Shown here in pieces: positions 1 through 7,814 of a stretch of 43,446 nucleotides of DNA; within the stretch, counting starts at the first letter, position 1; each line of letters begins with the position of its first letter. Source of the stretch: Candidatus Caldatribacterium californiense OP9-cSCG (GTDB lineage: Bacteria > Atribacterota > Atribacteria > Atribacterales > Caldatribacteriaceae); NCBI GenBank assembly GCA_000353875.1, contig APKF01000111.1:1-43446 (forward strand), read 5' to 3'. Position numbers and translations under genes: made by a program. A model generated the notes under the pieces. It did not search any database. It had not been told where the DNA came from and saw only the letters and a program-made list of their open reading frames with translations.

Positions 1-633
1 AACCGAAGCGAGGAAGTCGTAATCCGGGTTTCTCTGAATCATTTCCTTGCTCCAGACGGGATGCATACGAACGAGATTCCGTTCGTCCTCGGTGAGGTTT
101 TGTTCTTTCACCAGAAGGTCTTCGGGGAGACGAACTTTCCCAAGATCATGGAGAAGAGCACCGAGTCCGAGTTTTCTAAGCTGCAGACGGGAGAGGTTCA
201 GGCATTTCCCCACAAGGAGGCTCAGAACAGCCACGTTCACCGAGTGATGGAAGATGAGGTCGTTACGGCTCTGCATCTGGACGAGGTAGAAAACCGTGGT
301 GGGGTTGGTAAGAATTTCATCGAGAACCTCCTCAAGCACCTGAAGAACCTCACGGTATGAAACTCCTCCGCCACGCCTGAGGCGTCTCACGGTATCATGG
401 AGTATCCTCTGCACTCGTTTCCTGGTCTCAACGCGCAGCGGTTCGCTCACCGCAATATCTTCAAAGAGTTCGTGTTCCACAAAAATCGACTGGAAACCAA
501 GTTCTCGAAGTTTCTGAATATAGGCTTCAGTAAGCACCACGCCTCTGTTAAGGAGAACAGAGCCGTCTTCCCGGAGTACTGGATACGCGACCTTCATTCC
601 GGGCTTCAACTCACTCACCGGAATCCGAATCAT
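1..633 (-). CDS. HD-GYP domain protein, N-terminal part only (cut by window edge)
   Basis: This is the repeat copy of the gene at 611-1750, present here only as its first 211 codons. It starts at the ATG at 633 (MIRIPVSELKPGM) and runs off the window at base 1, before the GYP half. It contains the HD motif (HDLGK within LGALLHDLGKVRLP) but not the HHERLDGSGYP motif. Its start overlaps the stop of the gene at 611-1750 by 23 nt. The sequence cannot tell whether the missing half exists in the genome: the window ends exactly at the codon where the other copies switch to the shared C-terminal half. Confidence 0.7.
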   Translation of the reverse strand, partial: MIRIPVSELKPGMKVAYPVLREDGSVLLNRGVVLTEAYIQKLRELGFQSIFVEHELFEDIAVSEPLRVETRKRVQRILHDTVRRLRRGGGVSYREVLQVLEEVLDEILTNPTTVFYLVQMQSRNDLIFHHSVNVAVLSLLVGKCLNLSRLQLRKLGLGALLHDLGKVRLPEDLLVKEQNLTEDERNLVRMHPVWSKEMIQRNPDYDFLASV

Positions 634-1750
634 GGCCCGTACCACCGCCGAAGAAAACAAAAGACCTCTTCTGGGGCACCTCCCAGGTGACCTCTGCCGT
701 CCCCACAATGGCCACGGTGAGTTCCTTCATGAGGTCAAGGTCCCTGGGTTTCTCGAGGGGCTGGCCATTCGGGTCGCGGATGACCCGAACCACAGGGCGA
801 ATCGGGAGACCCTCGTTCAGACGAACCACCACGGCAATCTCTCCGGTCGTGAGGCGAACGGTCTCTCCTACAGGATAGGGAGCGATGTGACGCACCATGG
901 TGGTGACCACCTGGAGGTCGAAGAGTCGTGAGGCATTCCCCATGAGGTACTCCAGGGCCTCCGCGTAGGAGAATCGCTTCCGGTACGGTCGGTCCACCGT
1001 CAGAGCATCGTACACATCGGCACAGGCACAGATACGGGAGAGGAAGTGGATCTCCTCTCCTGAGAGCCCATAGGGGTATCCGCTGCCATCAAGGCGCTCG
1101 TGGTGCTGGAGGGCGATAACCGAAGCGAGGAAGTCGTAATCCGGGTTTCTCTGAATCATTTCCTTGCTCCAGACGGGATGCATACGAACGAGATTCCGTT
1201 CGTCCTCGGTGAGGTTTTGTTCTTTCACCAGAAGGTCTTCGGGGAGACGAACTTTCCCAAGATCATGGAGAAGAGCACCGAGTCCGAGTTTTCTAAGCTG
1301 CAGACGGGAGAGGTTCAGGCATTTCCCCACAAGGAGGCTCAGAACAGCCACGTTCACCGAGTGATGGAAGATGAGGTCGTTACGGCTCTGCATCTGGACG
1401 AGGTAGAAAACCGTGGTGGGGTTGGTAAGAATTTCATCGAGAACCTCCTCAAGCACCTGAAGAACCTCACGGTATGAAACTCCTCCGCCACGCCTGAGGC
1501 GTCTCACGGTATCATGGAGTATCCTCTGCACTCGTTTCCTGGTCTCAACGCGCAGCGGTTCGCTCACCGCAATATCTTCAAAGAGTTCGTGTTCCACAAA
1601 AATCGACTGGAAACCAAGTTCTCGAAGTTTCTGAATATAGGCTTCAGTAAGCACCACGCCTCTGTTAAGGAGAACAGAGCCGTCTTCCCGGAGTACTGGA
1701 TACGCGACCTTCATTCCGGGCTTCAACTCACTCACCGGAATCCGAATCAT
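611..1750 (-). CDS. HD-GYP domain protein, putative cyclic-di-GMP phosphodiesterase (paralogue B)
   Basis: This 379-residue protein has a short N-terminal domain (about residues 1-110, LKPGMKVAYPV) followed by an HD-GYP domain. The metal-binding and signature motifs are complete: HSVNVAVLS, LHDLGK, HHERLDGSGYPYGL and ADVYDALTVDRPYR. HD-GYP proteins usually hydrolyse cyclic di-GMP; the substrate here is inferred from the family. A longer reading frame extends to 1825, but those extra codons re-read the preceding gene out of frame. I chose ATG 1750 because it gives the same N-terminus (MIRI...LKPGM) and the same length as paralogue A. The start lies 23 nt inside the preceding gene. From codon 212 on, the DNA is identical to paralogue A, whereas the first 211 codons are clearly diverged. 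Confidence 0.85.
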   Translation of the reverse strand: MIRIPVSELKPGMKVAYPVLREDGSVLLNRGVVLTEAYIQKLRELGFQSIFVEHELFEDIAVSEPLRVETRKRVQRILHDTVRRLRRGGGVSYREVLQVLEEVLDEILTNPTTVFYLVQMQSRNDLIFHHSVNVAVLSLLVGKCLNLSRLQLRKLGLGALLHDLGKVRLPEDLLVKEQNLTEDERNLVRMHPVWSKEMIQRNPDYDFLASVIALQHHERLDGSGYPYGLSGEEIHFLSRICACADVYDALTVDRPYRKRFSYAEALEYLMGNASRLFDLQVVTTMVRHIAPYPVGETVRLTTGEIAVVVRLNEGLPIRPVVRVIRDPNGQPLEKPRDLDLMKELTVAIVGTAEVTWEVPQKRSFVFFGGGTGHDSDSGE

Positions 1751-2867
1751 GGCCCGTACCACCGCCGAAGAAAACAAAAGACCTCTTCTGGGGCACCTCC
1801 CAGGTGACCTCTGCCGTCCCCACAATGGCCACGGTGAGTTCCTTCATGAGGTCAAGGTCCCTGGGTTTCTCGAGGGGCTGGCCATTCGGGTCGCGGATGA
1901 CCCGAACCACAGGGCGAATCGGGAGACCCTCGTTCAGACGAACCACCACGGCAATCTCTCCGGTCGTGAGGCGAACGGTCTCTCCTACAGGATAGGGAGC
2001 GATGTGACGCACCATGGTGGTGACCACCTGGAGGTCGAAGAGTCGTGAGGCATTCCCCATGAGGTACTCCAGGGCCTCCGCGTAGGAGAATCGCTTCCGG
2101 TACGGTCGGTCCACCGTCAGAGCATCGTACACATCGGCACAGGCACAGATACGGGAGAGGAAGTGGATCTCCTCTCCTGAGAGCCCATAGGGGTATCCGC
2201 TGCCATCAAGGCGCTCGTGGTGCTGGAGGGCGATGCAGACACTCTCTGCTTCTTCCGACACCCACTCAGACATAAGCTCCTCAGACCAGAGCGGGTGTTT
2301 CCTGATGAGACCCCACTCTCCTTCAGAAAGACTCTCTGGTTTATTCAGGACTTCGAGAGGTACGCGAATCTTCCCGAGATCATGCATGAGGCTTCCCAGA
2401 GCGAGTACCCGAAGCTGCTGGCGGGAAAGTCGCAGGAATTTCCCGATGAACACGCTCAAAGCTGCCACGTTCACGGAATGGGAGAACACCGCGTCATCGT
2501 GCTGCCGCAGCTGAATAAGGCTCACCACCGATTTTTTGGTGCTCAGTACCTCATCAATAATCTCGTCGACAAGCCTCTTGAGGGGTTCCGCCGCCGCCTC
2601 TTTTCCCCGAACAATCTGGTAAAAGGACTCGTTAAGGGTCACAAGAGCCTGACGGCGGATATCGTAGGAAATGACCTCCTCAAGGTCAACATCAGCAAAA
2701 CGGGGATCCCGGACGTAGATGTACTCAAACCCCAGCTCCCTGATCTTCCGGATAAGGCGGTCGTTCAGACGAACTCCTTCTTTCAGGAGGACCACTCCAT
2801 CGTCCCGAACAAGAGGATAACCAACGATCATGCCCGGCTTCAGGCGGCTTGTAGCGATGCGAATCAT
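1728..2867 (-). CDS. HD-GYP domain protein, putative cyclic-di-GMP phosphodiesterase (paralogue A)
   Basis: This 379-residue protein is the first gene of the minus-strand HD-GYP run. The N-terminal half (MIRIATSRLKPGM, then MHDLGKIRVP) is its own; the C-terminal half from codon 212 (ALQHHERLDGSGYPYGL onward) is identical in DNA to paralogue B. The HD and GYP motifs are intact, so it is predicted to be an active cyclic-di-GMP phosphodiesterase. ATG 2867 is preceded by a GGGAGAGG ribosome-binding site. A TATAAT -10 element lies about 37 nt upstream in a region shared with a divergent promoter. No sensor, receiver or membrane segment is visible, so it would act in the cytoplasm on an unknown input through its N-terminal domain. 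Confidence 0.88.
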   Translation of the reverse strand: MIRIATSRLKPGMIVGYPLVRDDGVVLLKEGVRLNDRLIRKIRELGFEYIYVRDPRFADVDLEEVISYDIRRQALVTLNESFYQIVRGKEAAAEPLKRLVDEIIDEVLSTKKSVVSLIQLRQHDDAVFSHSVNVAALSVFIGKFLRLSRQQLRVLALGSLMHDLGKIRVPLEVLNKPESLSEGEWGLIRKHPLWSEELMSEWVSEEAESVCIALQHHERLDGSGYPYGLSGEEIHFLSRICACADVYDALTVDRPYRKRFSYAEALEYLMGNASRLFDLQVVTTMVRHIAPYPVGETVRLTTGEIAVVVRLNEGLPIRPVVRVIRDPNGQPLEKPRDLDLMKELTVAIVGTAEVTWEVPQKRSFVFFGGGTGHDSDSGE

Positions 2868-2879
2868 TGTCCTCTCCCA

Positions 2880-2908
2880 TTGCCTTTCGGTGTGTTTTTG
2901 TCTATTAT
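2880..2908 (+). promoter_or_regulatory. Candidate sigma-70-type promoter for the plus-strand cluster
   Basis: TTGCCT (2880-2885), a 17-bp spacer and TATTAT (2903-2908) precede the seven-gene plus-strand run. Transcription would begin near 2915, leaving a very short leader before the first plausible start codon. The -10 overlaps that of the divergent HD-GYP promoter, so the two directions may compete for RNA polymerase. Confidence 0.5.
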
Positions 2909-2930
2909 ACTGTCAAAAGGAGCGTGGCAA
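2904..2930 (-). promoter_or_regulatory. Candidate sigma-70-type promoter for the HD-GYP genes
   Basis: On the minus strand TTGCCA (2930-2925) and TATAAT (2909-2904) are separated by 15 bp, shorter than the ideal 17. The -10 element is perfect. It sits back to back on the same bases as the -10 of the divergent promoter at 2880-2908. Confidence 0.5.
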
Positions 2931-3787
2931 AAGAGACCTTGGTGAACTGGCGAGAGCATCTCGAAGCGGTAAACATCCCACTCTATATCCTCCCTGCAAG
3001 GCTTTCCGGATGGTATGAAGAAGGGGCATGGGTTGCCTCCCCGCCCTGCGATGTTGTGGAGCTTGCACGAAAGGTCCGGGGGAAATCTCCTTTCGTACTC
3101 CAATGGGAGGTATATGCTCCTTCTTCGCCTCTGCCCTTGAGTGAAGGAGAGATGGAGAGCATTCTCTGTTCTCTCGAGAGAATGATTGACGAATTCCTGT
3201 ATTCCCTTTCTTTCTACGAGAAGATTGCGAGGAACTACCGGTTCATGTTCTCCCTTTGCCTCGTAGCCTATATCATCGGACTCTTTAGTGTGAACACCTG
3301 GTGGTTCATCTGGTTCCGCCAGCCCTATCTTGCGTTCACGGGTATCGATAACTGGGCAAGGCGAAGGCGTTTCCTCCGCCTTGCCCAGTGTCGGCTCCAG
3401 ACAATCACTCAGGGTCAGGACTCCAAGCGGCACAAAGCCCTTTCTGAGGTGCTGGACTTTTTCCTTACCCTCTCCCCCGGGGATCCCGCGTACCTCGAGA
3501 AAATCATGGGTTTCCTGAGAGCAAGGGAAAAGACAGAACCCGTCTTTGGAGAAATTCGCAGGGCGTACGAGAACCTCAAAAGACGCGAAAAGGACAAGAG
3601 CTATCTCCTCAAGCGCATCCCGCACACCTCCTGGACCAAGGTCAAACGTTTCTTCCTTGGAGATCTCCTCCTTATCCCCGAGGTCTTCATGCCTTTCCTC
3701 TGTGTCCCCGTGCGGGACCTTTCCTTTACCCTGGAAGCAGTGGAGGAACGTCATGCCCAAAATCGAGCTTTACAAGCTCTTCAATAA
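2924..3787 (+). CDS. Unrecognised protein with one or two membrane segments, first gene of the SPFH/M14 cluster
   Basis: I do not recognise this protein of about 287 residues. It has a roughly 75-residue soluble N-terminal region, a hydrophobic stretch (FMFSLCLVAYIIGLF, then an aromatic NTWWFIWF), and a basic, helical C-terminal half. The start is uncertain: GTG 2924 directly follows AGGAG, while TTG 2939 and GTG 2942 are alternatives with better room after the predicted transcription start. The frame is open further upstream, but that part lies in the promoter. The gene overlaps the next one by 35 nt, so both are probably translated together. Its layout (soluble head, membrane segment, helical tail) resembles the next gene and the N-terminal third of the 710-residue protein at 5667; I have not shown homology. 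Confidence 0.6.
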   Translation: MAKETLVNWREHLEAVNIPLYILPARLSGWYEEGAWVASPPCDVVELARKVRGKSPFVLQWEVYAPSSPLPLSEGEMESILCSLERMIDEFLYSLSFYEKIARNYRFMFSLCLVAYIIGLFSVNTWWFIWFRQPYLAFTGIDNWARRRRFLRLAQCRLQTITQGQDSKRHKALSEVLDFFLTLSPGDPAYLEKIMGFLRAREKTEPVFGEIRRAYENLKRREKDKSYLLKRIPHTSWTKVKRFFLGDLLLIPEVFMPFLCVPVRDLSFTLEAVEERHAQNRALQALQ

Positions 3788-4532
3788 GAGCGGTTACACG
3801 CTTTTCTCCCCAAGACACCCCTTCTTCACGGAAGAGCGATTTGCCCAGTACATCCGGGCTTTTCGGGGCGAGAAAACAGAGATTATCCTCCACGTCGAGG
3901 ATAAAGAAAAAGAAAGTTTCCTGACACACCTGCCTCCGGAGTTCCTGGCTGTTGAAGAAATTTCGAACGGGTACGCCATCACTCCCCGAAAATCCGCCAG
4001 GGAAGTGCAGGAGTACCTGAAAAACGTGTTCTTCGACACCCTCCGGAAAGATGACGCCCTTCTTCTTGAAATACAGAGATACCGGGACCTTTTTTACCAC
4101 TATGGTCGTTTCCGTTTCCGGGGCTTTTACGGCATTCTCCACCGCCTCTTCCCTATCCTCTTCATCATGCATGGCATTCCGGGGTTCCAGCCAATGGCCT
4201 GGGACATGATTATCGGAGACCCGTACTTTGAAGACCGAAACTTCCTCGAGATTTCCCGGCACTACCAGCAGGTGTCCTGGGGTCTGGAAAACGCCTTTGA
4301 GGATATGACGCTTCGAGTTGTCGAAAACCACGCACTTCGCTTGCTCAACGACGTGGTACGAGAGGACAGAAACGGTGAGGGTTTTGTGCAAGCCTTTCGC
4401 CTTGCTGCACGGCTCGGCCTTGGATTCCTTAAAGACTTTTTCTGGCCGGCAACCCAGGCGACGGAAAAGAGCGAATGGACAAGGTTCCTCCGCCCTCCCG
4501 TACCCCTTGCTCCATGGAGCGATTCGCAGTGA
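3753..4532 (+). CDS. Unrecognised protein, second gene of the SPFH/M14 cluster
   Basis: This 259-residue protein starts at ATG 3753 (MPKIELYKLF), preceded by GGAGG. The frame is open further upstream, but that would overlap the previous gene much more deeply. It has a mixed alpha/beta-looking N-terminal part of about 85 residues, then a long helical stretch rich in Arg, Tyr and Phe (RYRDLFYHYGRFRFRGF) with a weakly hydrophobic segment (LHRLFPILFIMHGIPGF). No catalytic motif is visible. Its stop codon overlaps the next start (TGATG at 4530-4534). The context ties it to the M14-like peptidase and the two SPFH-like proteins, but no function can be read from the sequence. Confidence 0.65.
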   Translation: MPKIELYKLFNKSGYTLFSPRHPFFTEERFAQYIRAFRGEKTEIILHVEDKEKESFLTHLPPEFLAVEEISNGYAITPRKSAREVQEYLKNVFFDTLRKDDALLLEIQRYRDLFYHYGRFRFRGFYGILHRLFPILFIMHGIPGFQPMAWDMIIGDPYFEDRNFLEISRHYQQVSWGLENAFEDMTLRVVENHALRLLNDVVREDRNGEGFVQAFRLAARLGLGFLKDFFWPATQATEKSEWTRFLRPPVPLAPWSDSQ

Positions 4533-5665
4533 TGCCGGTTCTCGTTGATCCTGCCCTTCTGGGAACCCATCTTGGGCTCCTCGAGAGAGGTTACGAAGAC
4601 TTCCTGGAGGCGATGGAGACCCTCGCCCTTGAATACCTGAGCAGGAGTCCTGTTCCAGGGCGTTTCCTCTTCCTTCCTGACGCAACGGGGAACGAATTCC
4701 GCACCGCTGGGGGGAGGAGAATTCCTGTTCTCGAAATTGGAAATCCCGAAGCACGGGAGAACACCCTGGTCTTTGAAGCCACGTGTCATGGGGGAGAAAA
4801 AGTCCACTCCCTGACCCTGTTCCTTGCCTTTCTCGCCCTCTGCCAGGGAGGTAGCGAGTGGGAAACCCTCCTGGAAAGGGCGTATTGTGTCTTTTTGCCC
4901 GTCATGGACCCGGATGGGTGGCATAAAGAAACCCGGGCGTACGTGGACCGCAGCGGTGAGGAGGTTCGTACCCCTGTGGTGGTCAGCATGAACCATATCC
5001 GGAACTTCTTCGGCTGGGAGGATGCCAATGCGGCTTTTGGAAGAAAGACGGTGGCAACCCGCGGACGGCGTATCCAGGCACTCCAGCAGTATCTCCTGTC
5101 CCAGCCAGGAAATATCCGGGTGTACTCTAGCCTCCATGAAACCGTAACCTTAGAGAGTGAATATGTGTACAAGAACGCTGGCATCATGATCTTCCTCCAC
5201 GAGCGTCTGGCTCCTGAAGAGTACGAGCGCATAGCCCGTCTTCGGTACCATCTCACCTTCTGCGAGAAGGTGGAATACTTTCTGAGGAGTCGCTTCCCCT
5301 TCTTTCCCCCAAAATACCGGGGCGAGGTGTTGATGCACTATCCTTCAGTGCAGAAGACACTGGCCATACGGAATTTCATCCGGAAGTGCGGGTTGCCCAT
5401 TTTCCAGGATGCCTTTGAAGCCGCTTTTCGGGAAATCCCTTTCTTCATGGAACGGGATCTTCCCGTCTTTGAAGGTATCTATCTCATCGGTCCCATCTTC
5501 CAAAAGGCAGGGATTGCCCTTGCACCGGATTTCTACCAGTACCACACCGGATGCACAGGACGAACCATTGAGACCTTCGCTCAGCGCAAAGAACTGAGAA
5601 TCCTCCAGGGCCTTGCTTTTGTTGAGGGAACGCTGCGAGTTGAAGTGAAAGGAGAACGTTTCTGA
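4532..5665 (+). CDS. M14-like zinc carboxypeptidase/amidase
   Basis: This 377-residue protein carries the expected M14 metallocarboxypeptidase landmarks in order. They are a zinc-binding His-x-x-Glu (CHGGEK, about residue 87), an NPDG-like motif (MDPDGW), a third zinc ligand in SSLHET (about residue 196), and a candidate catalytic Glu in GRTIETF near the C-terminus. The family removes C-terminal residues from peptides or cleaves peptidoglycan stem peptides; the substrate here is unknown. There is no signal peptide, so it is probably cytoplasmic or tethered through partners. I chose ATG 4532 because it overlaps the previous stop as TGATG. ATG 4514 and ATG 4475 are in frame but reach further into the upstream gene. 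Confidence 0.7.
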   Translation: MPVLVDPALLGTHLGLLERGYEDFLEAMETLALEYLSRSPVPGRFLFLPDATGNEFRTAGGRRIPVLEIGNPEARENTLVFEATCHGGEKVHSLTLFLAFLALCQGGSEWETLLERAYCVFLPVMDPDGWHKETRAYVDRSGEEVRTPVVVSMNHIRNFFGWEDANAAFGRKTVATRGRRIQALQQYLLSQPGNIRVYSSLHETVTLESEYVYKNAGIMIFLHERLAPEEYERIARLRYHLTFCEKVEYFLRSRFPFFPPKYRGEVLMHYPSVQKTLAIRNFIRKCGLPIFQDAFEAAFREIPFFMERDLPVFEGIYLIGPIFQKAGIALAPDFYQYHTGCTGRTIETFAQRKELRILQGLAFVEGTLRVEVKGERF

Positions 5666-5666
5666 A

Positions 5667-7799
5667 ATGCATCTGGAACGAGCCTTTCTCGTTGAGATTC
5701 CCCACCCCCTCAATTCTGAAGAGAAAATCGTTGTGGGTTCAAAGAGCTCTCTGAGAAAGCACTACCAGAGGCTTTGGGCTTTTTGGAGAAGCCCCGCAAA
5801 GCCCTTTCTCCTCTACTGCGTGGACAGTGCCAGTCCCGATGAATCAACAAGGAAGCGAGTCCTCGAATACGAACGACGGCTCTTTACCCAGTGGCGGAGA
5901 GAGTACGAGAGCGCTCTGGGCAGGGATTTGCTTACTCTGGTGCTCTGCATCCTTCTCTCCTATGCTATATGGAACATCGGCTTTATATTCCAGGCAGTGG
6001 ATGCGCTCTTCATGCTGGCCGGAGATTACCTGAATCCGTATGCCCGGGTTGTTCTTATTATCGCCCCCCTCCTCTACGGGGTATACCACAAACTCCTTGT
6101 GGGGGATACCATCTTTGCCAAAAGAAAGGCCTTTGCCTTTCTTGAGCTTTCGTTGCACCTTGGGGCTCCCCAGAAGGCGGAGTTCGAGAAAGACCTCAAG
6201 AAGTTCATCGCCCGGGCGCAGGGCCCCCAAAAAGAAGCCCTCCTTGCCCTACTCCGCGCTCTTGAGAACAACGACGAGGAAACGGCAAAGAGCATACTTT
6301 CTGCCCTGAGCACCTATCCCCTCCCCTTCAAGGAAACCCAGCAAATTACTTCTCTCCGCAGAGAACTCGAATTCCTCCTCGAGGGACAATTCTCCCACCG
6401 GATATGCCGGATTCGGCGGAATGAAGCCCTCGAAGAGTTCTTCTCCTCTCCCCTGTACCAGAGTTTCGCCTCGCAGCTACAGCGCCTTGTTCAGGAACTT
6501 CCCTCGTCCTCTGTTGCCCTTTTCGAAACACTCCAGGCTCTTGAGCAAACCCTGTGCTCCAGGATGCGGGGAAAAGTGGAGGAAGAAGTGCTCGAAGCTC
6601 TCTTAGAGTATTACCGGGAAACCCGCCATGCCCTGATTTCCAGGGCGCGAAGAACCCCAAGGCTTTTCGAATCCCCCAGAGAGCTCCACCTCTCCCCGAC
6701 ACCCGTTCAGACCGTGCTTGCGAGCTTTTTGCTTATCGGTGTGAGCTTTCTTCTTTTCAGCGCCCATCTCGTGGACCGGGAAGACTTCCTCATCGTGCGA
6801 AGCCTGAAGATTGGATGGCAGGGATTTCTCGGTGAACGGCTTGACATCGTCGAACGGGGTGTGTCCCTGGGGTCGAAAAAACTCCTTCTTACCACCCCAA
6901 GACCGTTCGCATTCGCGCACCGGGGAACACGTCGCCCCCAATCCGTCGATGCGCTGTTGCTTTTGCGAGAGGTTGAGCCTGCTCCTCAAGGAGGTATGCT
7001 GGGAACACTCCGGTACCTCTGGGAAAAAAGTATGGCATTCTTCAAGGAAGGATACGGGAATGACTTTGTAGTGCTCCACTTCTCCTTCAAATTCCAGATT
7101 GTTGACCCCGAAAGGTGGAAACAGTATGACTTTGACGGGAGAGGGAAGGAACGGCTCTCACGGGACCTGGAAAGCTTTCTTTTGGCTTACGCCGACAGAG
7201 TAAGGGAAAAGTACCGCCAGGCCTTCTTTGAGGAAGAATACGAAACGGCACGGGCGAAGCTTGTGGAGATTTCCCAAAGCCAAACCTTTCGGGAATGGAT
7301 TCGCCGTTTCCTCTACCCCTCACCCCTTGATACGTACCGGGTAGGGTCGGTGTACGACATGTACCTTCTTGGCCTTGAATGGTTGCGGCGCCACCCGCAC
7401 ATGGGAAACAACCCGGAATGGCAGGCTTTTGTTGAGCACGAAATGGCGCTTATCCGCGAGAAGATGCAGAGTGAGCACGACGACCTCATCGCCAACCCTC
7501 TCCGCGTCCGAGACTTTGTACGCAACCCTAACGTTCTTGAGCTTGCAGATTACCCTGGTCTCTACCAGACGCTCCTTGTGATGGCCATCAATGAAATTGC
7601 CATGGGTAGGCTCCTGGAAGACCTCAAGGACGAGGCTTACCGAAGAGGCTTCGAAGGAGAAGCCTTGCAGTATCTTACAAGCGAGAGTCGACTTCTCCAG
7701 AGTATTGGCGTCGACCTCCTTGAAGTTCGAACGTCCCTTGAGCGGGTATCGTACCTGTACTATCTGCGATACCTCCAGAAACGCCAGAATCTCTTGTAA
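5667..7799 (+). CDS. Large membrane protein with SPFH/HflK-like C-terminal half
   Basis: This 710-residue protein has two membrane segments near residues 88-112 and 127-145. A long charged helical region (150-345) follows, then a third membrane segment near 350-370 (VLASFLLIGVSFLLFSAHLV). The part after it resembles SPFH proteins of the HflK type: one membrane span, a beta-rich region with a FSFKFQIVDPERW segment like the xVxYxVxDPExY strand of HflK, helices, and GVDLLEVRTSLERV near the end, like the GIxVxDVRI strand. It is far longer than HflK, so the N-terminal 345 residues are an added module. The start follows the upstream stop by 1 nt. With the next gene it probably forms an HflKC-like membrane assembly. 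The SPFH call rests on pattern resemblance only. Confidence 0.55.
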   Translation: MHLERAFLVEIPHPLNSEEKIVVGSKSSLRKHYQRLWAFWRSPAKPFLLYCVDSASPDESTRKRVLEYERRLFTQWRREYESALGRDLLTLVLCILLSYAIWNIGFIFQAVDALFMLAGDYLNPYARVVLIIAPLLYGVYHKLLVGDTIFAKRKAFAFLELSLHLGAPQKAEFEKDLKKFIARAQGPQKEALLALLRALENNDEETAKSILSALSTYPLPFKETQQITSLRRELEFLLEGQFSHRICRIRRNEALEEFFSSPLYQSFASQLQRLVQELPSSSVALFETLQALEQTLCSRMRGKVEEEVLEALLEYYRETRHALISRARRTPRLFESPRELHLSPTPVQTVLASFLLIGVSFLLFSAHLVDREDFLIVRSLKIGWQGFLGERLDIVERGVSLGSKKLLLTTPRPFAFAHRGTRRPQSVDALLLLREVEPAPQGGMLGTLRYLWEKSMAFFKEGYGNDFVVLHFSFKFQIVDPERWKQYDFDGRGKERLSRDLESFLLAYADRVREKYRQAFFEEEYETARAKLVEISQSQTFREWIRRFLYPSPLDTYRVGSVYDMYLLGLEWLRRHPHMGNNPEWQAFVEHEMALIREKMQSEHDDLIANPLRVRDFVRNPNVLELADYPGLYQTLLVMAINEIAMGRLLEDLKDEAYRRGFEGEALQYLTSESRLLQSIGVDLLEVRTSLERVSYLYYLRYLQKRQNLL

Positions 7800-7814
7800 G
7801 GCGAGGGAACGAGG

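Larger units (their letters stand above)
1..2234. repeat. Exact tandem direct repeat, two copies of 1,117 bp
   Basis: Bases 1-1117 reappear as 1118-2234; I saw no mismatch wherever I compared them, and the translated reading frames of both copies are identical. Each unit holds, on the minus strand, the 3' half of an HD-GYP gene and the 5' half of the next one, so the unit equals one 1,140-nt gene minus a 23-nt gene overlap. Identity stops sharply at 2234/2235, where the upstream gene keeps its own, diverged N-terminal half. The window begins exactly at the equivalent of that junction. This is either a recent tandem duplication with gene conversion or an assembly-graph artefact at a contig end. 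Confidence 0.95.

Noticed and set aside
1751-1825. 25-codon N-terminal extension of the HD-GYP paralogue B frame
   Set aside because: These codons re-read the end of the upstream gene in another frame. The start at 1750 matches paralogue A in sequence and in total length.
1-2234. CRISPR array or insertion sequence as the cause of the tandem repeat
   Set aside because: The repeat unit is entirely HD-GYP coding sequence. There are no short spaced repeats, no transposase and no terminal inverted repeats.
2864-3760. 298-codon minus-strand frame opposite the first cluster gene
   Set aside because: It is antisense to a plus-strand gene that has a promoter and an ordered downstream run, and its translation lacks any recognisable domain.
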